64,000 nt of DNA from Salinispora arenicola (GTDB lineage Bacteria; Actinomycetota; Actinomycetes; Mycobacteriales; Micromonosporaceae): positions 744,001 through 808,000 of the forward strand of contig NZ_VFOL01000001.1 of NCBI RefSeq assembly GCF_006716065.1, given 5' to 3'. The translations under genes and the position numbers were made by a program. The notes beneath the pieces are model-generated. The model saw only the letters and a list, made by a program, of their open reading frames with translations. It was not told the origin of the DNA and did not search any database. Below are positions 54,484-63,406 of the stretch, in pieces. Every line of letters begins with the position of its first letter. Position 1 is the first letter of the stretch.

Positions 54484-55527
54484 GTGCCGGACGTACTGAC
54501 CAGCCTGCCGTGGCCAACCGGGCCGAGCATCGCCGTGTTCGGGGTGGCCGGCGTGCTGACGGTGCTCGGCAGCGTCCGGCTGGTCGCCCTCGGTGACACG
54601 CTCGCCGATCGCACCGGCTGGGGTGAGGCGTTCTTCGGTGCGGTCTTCATCGGGCTGGCCACCTCGTTGTCCGGGATCGTGATGACCGCCGTGACCGCGG
54701 CGGCGGACCAGCCCCAGCTCGGCTACAGCAACGCGGTCGGCGGGATCGCCACGCAGACCACCGCCGTTGCCGTGGCGGATGCCTTCCACCGTCGGGCCAA
54801 CCTGGAGCACGCGTCGGCGTCGCTGTCGAACGTACTGTTCGGAGTTCTGCTCATCGTGCTGCTCTCGCTGGCCCTGCTCGGGAAGTACGCGCCGGACATC
54901 ACCGTCGTCGGCCTGCACCCCGCCTCACTCGCCATGGTCGCCGCCTACCTCGGCGGCCTGCATCTGGTCCGCCGCTCCGGGGCAAGCCCGCTGTGGCGGG
55001 CCGTCGCCACCGCCGAGACGCTGCCGGACATCACGCACGAGCACGGCAGCCTCGACCGGACCAGTTTCTCCCGGCTCTGGGTACGGTTCGCGGCGGTGGG
55101 TCTGCTGGTCTCGGCGGGCGGTTGGGCGATCGCGCGGGCCGCCGAGAGTCTGGTCCTGGTCACCGGCCTGAGCGCCGGATTCGTCGGGGCGATCCTGATG
55201 GGCGCGGTGAACGCTCTGCCGGAAACGGTCACCGCCGTGGCCGCCGTCCGTCGGGGTGCCCCGACGCTGGCCATCGCCGCCGTCCTCGGCGGCAACAGCC
55301 TGGACGCCCTCAATCTGGTGGTCGGTGACGTGGCGTTCCGTGGTGGTTCGATCTACCATGCCGCCGGCGACGCGCAGCTGTTCGTGACCACCAGCGCGCT
55401 GTTCATGACCGCGATCCTGCTGGGCGGCCTGCTGGTGCGGCAGGCGTACGGCTGGGGTCGGCTCGGCTTCGAAGGTGTCCTGCTGCTGACCAGCTACGCG
55501 GTGATGACCATCGTCCTGGCCACCTGA
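54484..55527 (+). CDS. sodium/calcium exchanger-family membrane protein
   Basis: 347 residues, about ten membrane spans in two inverted-repeat halves of the CaCA family. First alpha repeat GLATSLSGIVMTAVTAAADQ, second GAVNALPETVTAVAAVRRGA and LGGNSLDALNLVVGD. It exchanges Ca2+ or another cation for H+/Na+. The GTG at 54484 is chosen because the first span starts soon after; the frame is open upstream without family sequence. Confidence 0.88.
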   Translation: MPDVLTSLPWPTGPSIAVFGVAGVLTVLGSVRLVALGDTLADRTGWGEAFFGAVFIGLATSLSGIVMTAVTAAADQPQLGYSNAVGGIATQTTAVAVADAFHRRANLEHASASLSNVLFGVLLIVLLSLALLGKYAPDITVVGLHPASLAMVAAYLGGLHLVRRSGASPLWRAVATAETLPDITHEHGSLDRTSFSRLWVRFAAVGLLVSAGGWAIARAAESLVLVTGLSAGFVGAILMGAVNALPETVTAVAAVRRGAPTLAIAAVLGGNSLDALNLVVGDVAFRGGSIYHAAGDAQLFVTTSALFMTAILLGGLLVRQAYGWGRLGFEGVLLLTSYAVMTIVLAT

Positions 55528-55602
55528 CGGCGCCGACGCCATTCGGCGAACGCGGTCGGCACGGCGACGCAGTGTGTGTGTACCACCGGGGAGGTGTGCC
55601 GG

Positions 55603-55740
55603 TCAGCGGATCGCCGTGACCGGCGGCGGCGGGGCGGCAGGGCCGCTGGCGTCGTGCCGCTCGCCGTGGCCGGTCAGCACCAGTACGGCCAGCGCCGCCA
55701 GGGCGGCGGCACGCCGCGCGATCACAACGGACCGGAACAC
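55603..55740 (-). CDS. possible small single-span membrane protein
   Basis: 45 codons from GTG at 55740 with GGGGGTGA upstream: one hydrophobic stretch (VVIARRAAALAALAVLVLTG) and a Pro-rich tail. It has the right shape for a small membrane protein but no family support. The remaining 55741-56006 holds nothing I can identify. Confidence 0.3.
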   Translation of the reverse strand: MFRSVVIARRAAALAALAVLVLTGHGERHDASGPAAPPPPVTAIR

Positions 55741-56006
55741 CGGCTCACCCCCGTTCCGCACCACGACTTCCTGCAGCAGACGTCGAACGTCGCCTAGCGG
55801 CGTCGTCCTGGCAACGAGTGGACTCGGCAATGGGACACGTCGCCGCCGGGCGGCGCAGCCGGCCCGGCGGGACGCGTACCCGGACAGTCAGCTCCGGAAA
55901 CGTCGCTGGTCTTTGCGCACTCCCTTCAGCTCACCGCACACCTTCGCGAAAGGGTTGTCGACGTTGCTTCCGCGCGGGTGACTTCCCGGCCCGGACAAGC
56001 CTTCCG

Positions 56007-58301
56007 TTACCGGGGGTACCCGGGAGACCGGGGTTCAACCGCGACCTGGGCCACCGGGCGGAAGCCCCGTAGCCGGAGGCTGTTGGCGACCACGAAGACC
56101 GAGGAGAAGGCCATCGCGGCCCCGGCGATCATCGGGTTGAGCAGCCCGGCCGCGGCCAGTGGGAGCGCCGCCACGTTGTAGGCGAACGCCCAGAACAGGT
56201 TTCCCCTGATAATCGAGAGGGTCCGCCGGGAGAGCCGGATCGCGTCGACGGCGGCGGTCAGCTCGCCCCGTACCAGGGTCAGGTCGGACGCCTCGATCGC
56301 CACATCCGTACCAGTACCCATGGCCAGCCCGAGGTCGGCCTGGGCCAGCGCCGCGGCGTCATTGACTCCGTCACCGATCATCGCCACCCCTCTGCCCTCC
56401 CGCTGGAGCCGCTGGACCACGGCGACCTTGTCGGCCGGTAGCACCTCCGCGATCACCTGGTCGATCCCGACCTCGTCCGCGACCGTCCGGGCGACGGTTT
56501 CGTTGTCGCCGGTGAGCAGCACCGGGTTCAGTCCCAGTTCCCGCAGCTGCCGGACTGCGACCGCGCTGCTCGGCCGAACCACGTCGGCAACGGTGAGGAG
56601 CCCGCGGGCCCGACCGTCCCAGGCCACCAGCACCGCCGTACGTCCGGCGGCCTGCGCGGCGGTGCCGACCGCTTCGATCTCCTCCGGTACGACCAGGTCT
56701 CGCTCCCGCAGCAGCCGGGGCCGACCGACCAGCACGGCGCGGCCGTCCACCACGCCGCTGACGCCCAGCCCCTCGAGGTTGGCGAAGCCGGTCACCGCCG
56801 GAAGGGGCCCCGCCTTGGCCGCGCCCGCGGCGACCGCCTGGGCGATCGGATGTTCGGAGGCAACCTCCAGGGCCCCGGCGAGCCGGAGCACCTCGGCCCG
56901 GTCCGCACCGTTGGCCGCGACCACGTCCACCAAAGTCATCTGGCCAGAGGTGATGGTCCCGGTCTTGTCCAGCACGACGGTGTCCGCCTTCCGGGTGGAC
57001 TCCAGCACCTCCGGTCCCTTGATCAGAATGCCGAGCTGAGCGCCCCGGCCGGTGCCGACCAGCAGCGCGGTCGGGGTGGCCAGGCCCAGGGCACATGGGC
57101 AGGCAATGATCAGCACTGCCACAGCGGCGGTGAACGCGGCGGTCGGGCCCGCTCCGCTGCCCAGCCACCAGCCAAGCGTGCCGGCGGCGAGGGCGATGAC
57201 GATGGGGACGAAGACCCCGGAGATCCGGTCCGCCAGCCGCTGCACGGCCGCCTTGCCGGACTGCGCGTCCTCCACCAGTCGTGCCATCTGGGCGAGTTGG
57301 GTGTCGCCACCGACCCGGGTGGCCCGGACGACCAGCCGCCCTCCTGCGTTGACGGTGGCACCCACGACCGTGTCGCCGACCTCGACCTCGACGGGCACGG
57401 ATTCGCCGGTGAGCATGCTGGCGTCGACCGCCGAGGTCCCCTCCGTCACCACACCGTCGGTGGCGACCTTCTCACCTGGGCGGACCACGAACCGGTCCCC
57501 CACCCGGAGCTGGTCGATCGGGATGCGGGTCTCCGTGCTGCCGCGCAGCACCGCCACGTCCTTGGCTCCCAGTTCCAGCAGGCTGCGCAGGGCAGCGCCA
57601 GCGGCTCGTTTCGCGCGTGCCTCGAAGTACCTGCCAGCGAGGACGAACGTGGTGACGCCAGCCGCCGCCTCCAGGTAGATATTGCCCGCACCGTCAGTGC
57701 GGGCGATGTCGAAGCTGAACGGATGGGTCATCCCGGCCACGCCGGCCGTGCCGAAAAACAGTGCCCACACCGACCACCCGAACGCGGCGAGGGTGCCCAG
57801 TGACACCAGCGTGTCCATGGTCGCCGCGCCGTGCCGGAAGTTGGTCCAGGCGGCCCGGTGGAACGGCTGGCCCGCCCAGACCACCACCGGGGCGGCCAGC
57901 GTCAACGACAGCCACTGCCAGTAGGTGAACTGCCAGGGCGGCACCATCGCCAGGAGTATCACCGGCACGGTGAGCACGACCGAGACCCACAGCCGGGTGC
58001 GCAGCCCGCGCAACTCGTCCACCGGTTGCGCGGCAGGCGCTGCTCCGGCCGGTGCCGGTGGGGCTGGTTCGGCGGCCGTGTAGCCGGTCTTCTCGACCGT
58101 GGTGATCAGATCGTCCAGGGTGACCCCGTCGGGGTACGCGACGCTCGCCTTCTCGGTGGCGTAGTTCACCGTGGCGGTGACGCCGGGCATCCGGTTCAGC
58201 TTCTTCTCGATACGGGCAGCGCAGGAGGAGCAGGTCATCCCCCCGATCGCCAGCTCGATCCGGTTGGCTGCGGTCGACCGCGATGTGCTCGTGGTGGTCA
58301 T
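56007..58301 (-). CDS. copA: copper-translocating P-type ATPase
   Basis: A 764-residue P1B-type ATPase that exports Cu+. N-terminal HMA domain [14 protein letters not shown] (Cys24, Cys27), eight spans, the metal-site CPC in [17 protein letters not shown], phosphorylation motif [10 protein letters not shown], hinge [18 protein letters not shown], and TGES in the actuator domain. The start overlaps the stop of a small upstream gene (ATGA). The operon continues from copZ, all under two CsoR-type operators. Confidence 0.95.
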   Translation of the reverse strand: MTTTSTSRSTAANRIELAIGGMTCSSCAARIEKKLNRMPGVTATVNYATEKASVAYPDGVTLDDLITTVEKTGYTAAEPAPPAPAGAAPAAQPVDELRGLRTRLWVSVVLTVPVILLAMVPPWQFTYWQWLSLTLAAPVVVWAGQPFHRAAWTNFRHGAATMDTLVSLGTLAAFGWSVWALFFGTAGVAGMTHPFSFDIARTDGAGNIYLEAAAGVTTFVLAGRYFEARAKRAAGAALRSLLELGAKDVAVLRGSTETRIPIDQLRVGDRFVVRPGEKVATDGVVTEGTSAVDASMLTGESVPVEVEVGDTVVGATVNAGGRLVVRATRVGGDTQLAQMARLVEDAQSGKAAVQRLADRISGVFVPIVIALAAGTLGWWLGSGAGPTAAFTAAVAVLIIACPCALGLATPTALLVGTGRGAQLGILIKGPEVLESTRKADTVVLDKTGTITSGQMTLVDVVAANGADRAEVLRLAGALEVASEHPIAQAVAAGAAKAGPLPAVTGFANLEGLGVSGVVDGRAVLVGRPRLLRERDLVVPEEIEAVGTAAQAAGRTAVLVAWDGRARGLLTVADVVRPSSAVAVRQLRELGLNPVLLTGDNETVARTVADEVGIDQVIAEVLPADKVAVVQRLQREGRGVAMIGDGVNDAAALAQADLGLAMGTGTDVAIEASDLTLVRGELTAAVDAIRLSRRTLSIIRGNLFWAFAYNVAALPLAAAGLLNPMIAGAAMAFSSVFVVANSLRLRGFRPVAQVAVEPRSPGYPR

Positions 58302-58621
58302 CTCGCTTCCTGTCGGTCATGCCCTCGGCCCAGGGCGCCGGGACCGGCTCCACCGGTCGGGGCGGGTGCGGTGCCCGTCGGCGTGGGCGGGTCGGCACAG
58401 GGGGCCGTCGGCGTGGTGGCCGGTCCGACCGGCGAGCGGACCTCGTCGCCCTCCGGGCCCTCGCGCCCGGATTCGTCGTGCCCGTTCTCGTGCCCGGGCG
58501 CTTCGTGGCGGATCTCGGCGCCCGAGGTGACGGGGTCGGTCAGCTGACCGACCCCGTACGCCGCGCCGAACACTGCCACGAGGCCGAACAGAAAGCCGGT
58601 GAGCTTCGTCGCCGTGTTCAT
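58298..58621 (-). CDS. small membrane-anchored protein of the copper operon
   Basis: 107 residues: one N-terminal span ([20 protein letters not shown]) followed by an acidic, His- and Glu-rich then Pro/Thr-rich tail ([20 protein letters not shown]). The His-x-Glu pattern may bind Cu. It is found between copZ and copA and coupled to copA by an ATGA overlap, so it is probably a copper-handling accessory. No named family recognised. Confidence 0.75.
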   Translation of the reverse strand: MNTATKLTGFLFGLVAVFGAAYGVGQLTDPVTSGAEIRHEAPGHENGHDESGREGPEGDEVRSPVGPATTPTAPCADPPTPTGTAPAPTGGAGPGALGRGHDRQEAR

Positions 58622-58643
58622 GAGGCCTCAGTCTCAGTGCGCG

Positions 58644-58853
58644 TCAGGCGCTGACGAGGTCGTAGCCGGCCTCGTCAACCGCGTTACGCACGGACGTGAT
58701 GTCCAGCGGGCGCTGACTGGTGACGGTGACCCGGCCAGCGTCCAGGTCGACCTGGACGTTCTCCACACCCGGGAGCGCACCCACCTCGGTGCTGACCGAG
58801 TTCACACAGTGCCCGCAGGTCATGCCCTGCACCTGGTACGTGACGGTGATCAT
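58644..58853 (-). CDS. copZ: copper chaperone CopZ-like HMA protein
   Basis: 69 residues, a single HMA domain: VQGMTCGHCVNSVSTEV with the Cu-binding Cys pair, ending VRNAVDEAGYDLVSA. The ATG at 58853 has GGGGAGG four bases upstream; ten in-frame codons before it are not needed. It passes Cu+ to CopA. First gene after the CsoR operators. Confidence 0.93.
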   Translation of the reverse strand: MITVTYQVQGMTCGHCVNSVSTEVGALPGVENVQVDLDAGRVTVTSQRPLDITSVRNAVDEAGYDLVSA

Positions 58854-58895
58854 GGAACCTCCCCTTTTCCGCACGGCCGGCACACCCTGACTAGA

Positions 58896-58944
58896 TACCC
58901 CTAGGGGGTAACTGTCCGAGACTCTAACATACCCCTGAGGGGTA
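58896..58944. promoter_or_regulatory. two CsoR-type operators
   Basis: TACCCCTAGGGGGTA (58896-58910) and TACCCCTGAGGGGTA (58930-58944) match the G-tract dyads recognised by CsoR-family repressors. They lie between divergent copZ and csoR, 34 bases apart centre to centre, so each probably covers one promoter. Confidence 0.88.
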
Positions 58945-58960
58945 CGCTATTCTGGTCCGC

Positions 58961-59263
58961 ATGACCACGCCCGCACCCACCCCCGTCCGGGGCTACACCG
59001 CCACCAAAGACCAGCTGCTCACCCGGCTGCGCCGGGTCGAGGGACAGGTCCGGGGAATCGAGAAGATGGTCGAGGAGGATCGGTACTGCATCGACGTCCT
59101 CACCCAGATCTCCGCGATCCAGGCCGCACTGGACAAGGTGGCGCTCGGGCTGCTCGACGGGCACGCCCGGCACTGCATGCGCGAGGGGGCCGCCGAGGGC
59201 CGGGCCGACGAGATGGCAACCGAGATGATGGCCGCCGTCGGCCGGCTAATGAAGCGCGGCTGA
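58961..59263 (+). CDS. csoR: CsoR-family copper-sensing repressor
   Basis: A 100-residue four-helix protein: LLTRLRRVEGQVRGIEKMVE, the first ligand Cys in DRYCIDVLTQISAIQ, and His-Cys in GHARHCMREG, the C-H-C Cu+ site of true CsoR. It represses the divergent copZ-copA operon and itself through the two dyads just upstream and releases on Cu+. ATG start. Confidence 0.94.
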   Translation: MTTPAPTPVRGYTATKDQLLTRLRRVEGQVRGIEKMVEEDRYCIDVLTQISAIQAALDKVALGLLDGHARHCMREGAAEGRADEMATEMMAAVGRLMKRG

Positions 59264-59629
59264 CGGTCGGCGCGTCCGTTCCGCCGGCGGGTTGGGCCCG
59301 CACCCGCCGGTCCGGCCCCCGACACCGCCCCGCGCCACCTGCGCCCAACCGTCACGCTGAGTACGATTCGTTCGATGCTCCTTCGAATCCCGCACCACTC
59401 GTACGCCCACCAGCCCGGACCCCGACCCCGGGGGCACTCGGACGCCCGAGGTAGGACTCGAAACTCACGCCGAGTAACAGGGTGGCGCAGGTCCTGGCAG
59501 ATCTCGACGATCAGCGCGTCCGGTCCGCCGGCGGCACCACGTCCAGCGGTCGGGGCCGAGACGGTCGAGCCAGCCACACCGACCGACTTCACCGGCCCAC
59601 ATCCGGCCCCGTAGTCGTTGGGAGAGTCG

Positions 59630-60979
59630 ATGGGCGCCGACCACACCCGACCCACTCCGTCCGCCCCGCCCCGGGTACGACGGATCCTCGTCGTGACGGT
59701 GGTCCCCCTGTTCCTCGCCACCCTGGTCGCCGCTGCGATCCTCTGGCCCCGGGACACACGCGGGGCCGATCCGGGCAACGAGCCGCCCCGCTTCCACGGG
59801 ACCGTGACGAAGGTGGTCATCGAGCCGTGTCCGCCCACCCCGGAGACACCCGAGGGCGGGCTGGGCACCGACGGCGGCCCCTGCGGGAACGTGACCGTCC
59901 AGGTCGAACAGGGGCCGGACGCCGGGCGTCAGGTCAACACGCCGGTGCCCACCGGGCCGGGGGCGCCCACCATCGCCGTCGGCGACGAGATCATCCTGGT
60001 CGAGCTGATCGACCCCACCGATCCGACCACGAGCATGTACACCATCGCCGAGCACCAGCGAGGAAAGCCCCTGCTGTGGCTGGTGGCGCTCTTCGCCGCC
60101 GCGATCGTGGCGTTCGGGCGATGGCGCGGGCTCGCCGCGCTCGCCGGTCTGGCCGCGAGCTTCGCCGTCCTCCTGACGTTCGTCCTGCCGGGGATCAGCG
60201 CCGGGCGGTCACCGTTGCTGGTCGCGGTGGTCGGCGCCGCACTGATCATGTTTGTGGTCCTGTACCTCACCCACGGCACTACGGCACAGACGTCGGTGGC
60301 GGTCCTCGGCACACTGGGCAGCCTGGTACTCACCGGCCTGCTCGGCACACTCGCCACCACCGCCACCCGGCTGACCGGTTATGGCAGCGAGGAGGCCATC
60401 ACGCTGTCGATGTTCCAGACGAACGTCGACCTGCACGGCCTACTGTTGGCCGGAATCATCATCGGCTCCCTCGGCGTACTGGACGACGTCACCGTGACCC
60501 AGGCCGCCACGGTGACCGAGCTGGCGCAGGCCAACCCGGGACTGTCCCGCCGCCAGCTCTACCGGTCCGCCACCCGGGTCGGTCGAGCCCATATCGCATC
60601 CACAGTGAACACCATCGTGCTGGCGTACGCCGGGGCCTCGCTGCCGGTCCTGCTCCTGTTGACCGCCGACTCACGGCCGGTGAGCCAGATCCTGACCAGC
60701 GAGTTCCTCGCCCAGGAGATTGTGCGTAGCGCCGTGGCCACGCTGGGGCTGATCGCCGCGGTTCCGCTCACCACCGGGCTCGCCGCTGTGGTGACCACCG
60801 CCGGCCGGAACACCGATGGCGTGTCGGGTGATGGCACCGCTCCCGCGCCACGCCCGCGACCAGCCGCCGCCACACGCACCGAGGCGCTGGAGGCCCTCAG
60901 CGCCTTCCCCGTCGGCCCGACCGCCCGCGCCGCCGATCGACGGCCAGACCGGGACAGGAACACGGACGGCATATGGTGA
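59630..60979 (+). CDS. YibE/F-family membrane protein
   Basis: 449 residues. N-terminal span (RRILVVTVVPLFLATLVAAA), an outside domain of about 110 residues (VTVQVEQGPDAGRQVNTPVP, GDEIILVELIDP), then about seven spans of the YibE/F domain (RSPLLVAVVGAALIMFVVLY, GLLLAGIIIGSLGVLDDVTV, GRAHIASTVNTIVLAYAGAS). ATG at 59630 preceded by GGGAGAG. Function unknown in general; the family is widespread in Gram-positive bacteria. Confidence 0.9.
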   Translation: MGADHTRPTPSAPPRVRRILVVTVVPLFLATLVAAAILWPRDTRGADPGNEPPRFHGTVTKVVIEPCPPTPETPEGGLGTDGGPCGNVTVQVEQGPDAGRQVNTPVPTGPGAPTIAVGDEIILVELIDPTDPTTSMYTIAEHQRGKPLLWLVALFAAAIVAFGRWRGLAALAGLAASFAVLLTFVLPGISAGRSPLLVAVVGAALIMFVVLYLTHGTTAQTSVAVLGTLGSLVLTGLLGTLATTATRLTGYGSEEAITLSMFQTNVDLHGLLLAGIIIGSLGVLDDVTVTQAATVTELAQANPGLSRRQLYRSATRVGRAHIASTVNTIVLAYAGASLPVLLLLTADSRPVSQILTSEFLAQEIVRSAVATLGLIAAVPLTTGLAAVVTTAGRNTDGVSGDGTAPAPRPRPAAATRTEALEALSAFPVGPTARAADRRPDRDRNTDGIW

Positions 60980-61089
60980 CATTCCACAGCGTGATGACCC
61001 ACGTGTGCACGGCGAGCAGTCGCGGTATCGATCACATAGCGCGTCGACGAATTCGTGCATTCGGTCGGGTTTGGGGCGTGGCTACACCG

Positions 61090-61258
61090 TATAGCCGTCA
61101 GGTAGCCTCGCTGCCGGTCACCGCCGAAGGCGCGCACCGGCACCTGCGGTACCACCGCCCAATCGCCGCGGGGCGGGCCAGGGAACCAGGCATATGGGGT
61201 GAATCCGCGTCAGCGGAGACCACTTCCGGCCCGGACCTGTCAGCTAACCCGGTCGGCG
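61090..61258 (+). ncRNA. c-di-AMP riboswitch (ydaO-yuaA type)
   Basis: The leader before the secreted coiled-coil gene carries the conserved blocks of the ydaO element in order: GGGAACC (61181-61187), GGGGTGAATCC (61196-61206) and GTCAGCTAACCCGGTCGGC (61239-61257), ending 19 bases before the GTG start. In actinobacteria these riboswitches control cell-wall hydrolase and resuscitation-factor genes; c-di-AMP binding turns expression off. The 5' border is approximate. Confidence 0.88.
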
Positions 61259-61277
61259 GTCAACGGAAGGGATCACT

Positions 61278-62294
61278 GTGACGGCACCCCTACGCCGCTG
61301 GTTGACACCTGTGGCGGCTGTGCTCGCCGCGCTGGCAATGCTCGCCGGGCCGGTCCCGGCGTCGGCCGCTCCCACCTCCCCCCCGCAGCCTTCGGGGCAC
61401 GACGAGGAGCCGGAGCTACTCGGTGACCTCATCGAGGTCCGCAACCGCGAGTACGTCAAGGCGTCGGCGCAGCTGAAGAAGTCCAAGGAACGCCAGGCCG
61501 CCCTTGAGCAGGAAGTCAAGAAGGCGCAGGCCGAACTGGATGCGCTGACCCCCCAGGTGGCCCAGATCGCGACCCAGTCGTACCGGACCGGGAGGGTCGG
61601 CGCGATATCGATGCTGTTGGAGGCGGACAACCCCGACTCCTTCATTGCCCGGGCCACCGCATTGGACGAGCTAAACCGTGTCAACGACCGGCGGCTCAAC
61701 ACCGTCAACGCAGTCAAGATCCGCGCCGAACAGGCAAAGCTGGCCGTGGACGCCGAGGTACGCAAACAGCAGAAACTGGAGAACGACCTCGAACGCGGGA
61801 AGATCGAGGCGGAGAAGGCGCTTCGCCTCGTCGGCGGCCAGGGACTCACCGGTGGCCTGGTCGATGCCGAGTCGCCAGTCGCCCGGATCGCACCGGGACG
61901 CACCTCCGACGGCGGTTGGAAGTCGCTGGGGTGTACAGAGGACGACCCGACCACCGGTGGCTGCATCACCGCCCGGACGCTGCACATGTACCAGGAGGTC
62001 AAACGGGCCGGTTTCAACCGATTCGTCGGATGCTATCGATCTGGCGGGCCGTACGAGCACCCCAAGGGACGGGCCTGCGACTGGTCGCTTCAGAACAGCG
62101 GGTTTCGCTCCTGGTACAACAACGACATGCGCATGTACGGCAACAATCTGACTGCGTTCCTGGTCCGGAATGCCGATCGCCTCGGCGTTTACTACGTGAT
62201 CTGGAACCGGCAGATCTGGTTCCCGGCGACCGGCTGGAAATCGTACAGCGGCCCTTCGAACCACACCGACCACGTCCACGTGTCGATGTTGTAG
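61278..62294 (+). CDS. secreted coiled-coil protein with ARB_07466-like C-terminal domain
   Basis: A 338-residue precursor. Signal peptide LTPVAAVLAALAMLAGPVPASA, a long coiled coil (about residues 50-185: SAQLKKSKERQAALEQEVKK) as in NlpC/P60-associated and RipA-type proteins, and a C-terminal domain of about 120 residues (TARTLHMYQEVKRAGFNRFV, GGPYEHPKGRACDWSL, HTDHVHVSML) with conserved His/Asp in an M15/D-Ala-D-Ala-peptidase-like arrangement. Probably a cell-wall modifying or binding protein. Control by the ydaO riboswitch fits this role. GTG start with GGAAGGGATC upstream. Confidence 0.88.
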   Translation: MTAPLRRWLTPVAAVLAALAMLAGPVPASAAPTSPPQPSGHDEEPELLGDLIEVRNREYVKASAQLKKSKERQAALEQEVKKAQAELDALTPQVAQIATQSYRTGRVGAISMLLEADNPDSFIARATALDELNRVNDRRLNTVNAVKIRAEQAKLAVDAEVRKQQKLENDLERGKIEAEKALRLVGGQGLTGGLVDAESPVARIAPGRTSDGGWKSLGCTEDDPTTGGCITARTLHMYQEVKRAGFNRFVGCYRSGGPYEHPKGRACDWSLQNSGFRSWYNNDMRMYGNNLTAFLVRNADRLGVYYVIWNRQIWFPATGWKSYSGPSNHTDHVHVSML

Positions 62295-62310
62295 GAAGCC
62301 ACCGCACCGG

Positions 62311-62337
62311 GCCGGCTCCGCGACGGGCGAAGCCGGC
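62311..62337. terminator. hairpin terminator
   Basis: GCCGGCT and AGCCGGC (7 bp) around a 13-base loop, 17 bases after the coiled-coil gene and facing the convergent carbonic anhydrase gene. Confidence 0.6.
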
Positions 62338-62399
62338 CTGCGGTTGGCCGACCCGGGAGCACCTGCCTGCCGCTACGCCGGTCCGGCGCTGGGCGGGTC

Positions 62400-63110
62400 T
62401 CAGGCGGCCGGTGGTGTGGTCGGCGCCGCGAGCCCGACCGCGGTAACCGTGTGCACCTCACCTGCGGCGAGCCGGTACGACATTCCCACCACCGCACACC
62501 GTCCGCCGGCCACCGCGTCAGCGACCGCCTCAGAGCGGCCAAGCACCGCCTCAACGGTCTGCTCGATATGAATGTCGACGATCTGGTCGATCTCGGTAAC
62601 CCCACGGGCCCCGGCCCGACGCACGCTCGGCAGCACCCCGTCCACCACGGCGCGGAGGTGCCCGGACGCCGGTGCGCCGGTGGCGTCGGCGGTCCGGGCC
62701 GCCTGTACCGCTCCACAGGAGTCGTGGCCGAGCACCACCACCAGCGGCGCACCCAGCACGGTGACCGCGTACTCGACGCTGCCCAGCACCTCTGGCCCGA
62801 CCGTATGCCCAGCGGTGCGTACCACGAACAGGTCACCGAGACCACGGTCAAAGATGATCTCAGCAGCAAGTCGGGAGTCGGAACAGCCGACGATCACCGC
62901 GAAGGGCTGCTGACCATCCGCCAGGGCGACCCGACGGTCGATGTCCTGGTGTGGGCGGAGCGGAACACCAAGGGCGAATCGCCGGTTGCCGTCGTACAAC
63001 TCGGCGAGCGCCTGCTCGGGCCCGACCGGCCCACGCCGGGAACCGCCGATTCCACTGGAGGACACCGGCTGCGAGCCCGGCTGTGTGTCGGGCGTTCCGG
63101 GGCAGTTCAT
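62400..63110 (-). CDS. beta-class carbonic anhydrase
   Basis: 236 residues. Zinc ligands in VIVGCSDSRLAAE (Cys, with the Asp-Arg dyad) and VLGHDSCGAVQAA (His and Cys). Interconverts CO2 and bicarbonate in the cytoplasm. The ATG at 63110 has GAGGTGA upstream. It lacks a signal peptide; the first about 30 residues are likely disordered. Confidence 0.94.
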   Translation of the reverse strand: MNCPGTPDTQPGSQPVSSSGIGGSRRGPVGPEQALAELYDGNRRFALGVPLRPHQDIDRRVALADGQQPFAVIVGCSDSRLAAEIIFDRGLGDLFVVRTAGHTVGPEVLGSVEYAVTVLGAPLVVVLGHDSCGAVQAARTADATGAPASGHLRAVVDGVLPSVRRAGARGVTEIDQIVDIHIEQTVEAVLGRSEAVADAVAGGRCAVVGMSYRLAAGEVHTVTAVGLAAPTTPPAA

Positions 63111-63406
63111 GCCTCACCTCATCCCTGTGGCGACCGAACCGGACCAGCCCGGAGATACGGGACTCGGGCCATTGCCACGGTCACACGCAGCAAAAAGCAC
63201 GTCAAGATATGCGTGATCTCTGCTTCATATGTCGTCGGTCTCTTGCGCGGACTCCCCGCCGAGGAATGACCGCCACGTCCGGCCCGTTGCAGTTCCGGTA
63301 CGCCCCCGGGCTGTCCCACCCCGGGCCGCCCTGTCCGTGAGCCGAGCGCCGCGCGGTGCTTGCCGTCCCCGCCGGAGACGACAGACCCCCGAATGGAGCC
63401 CGACCC

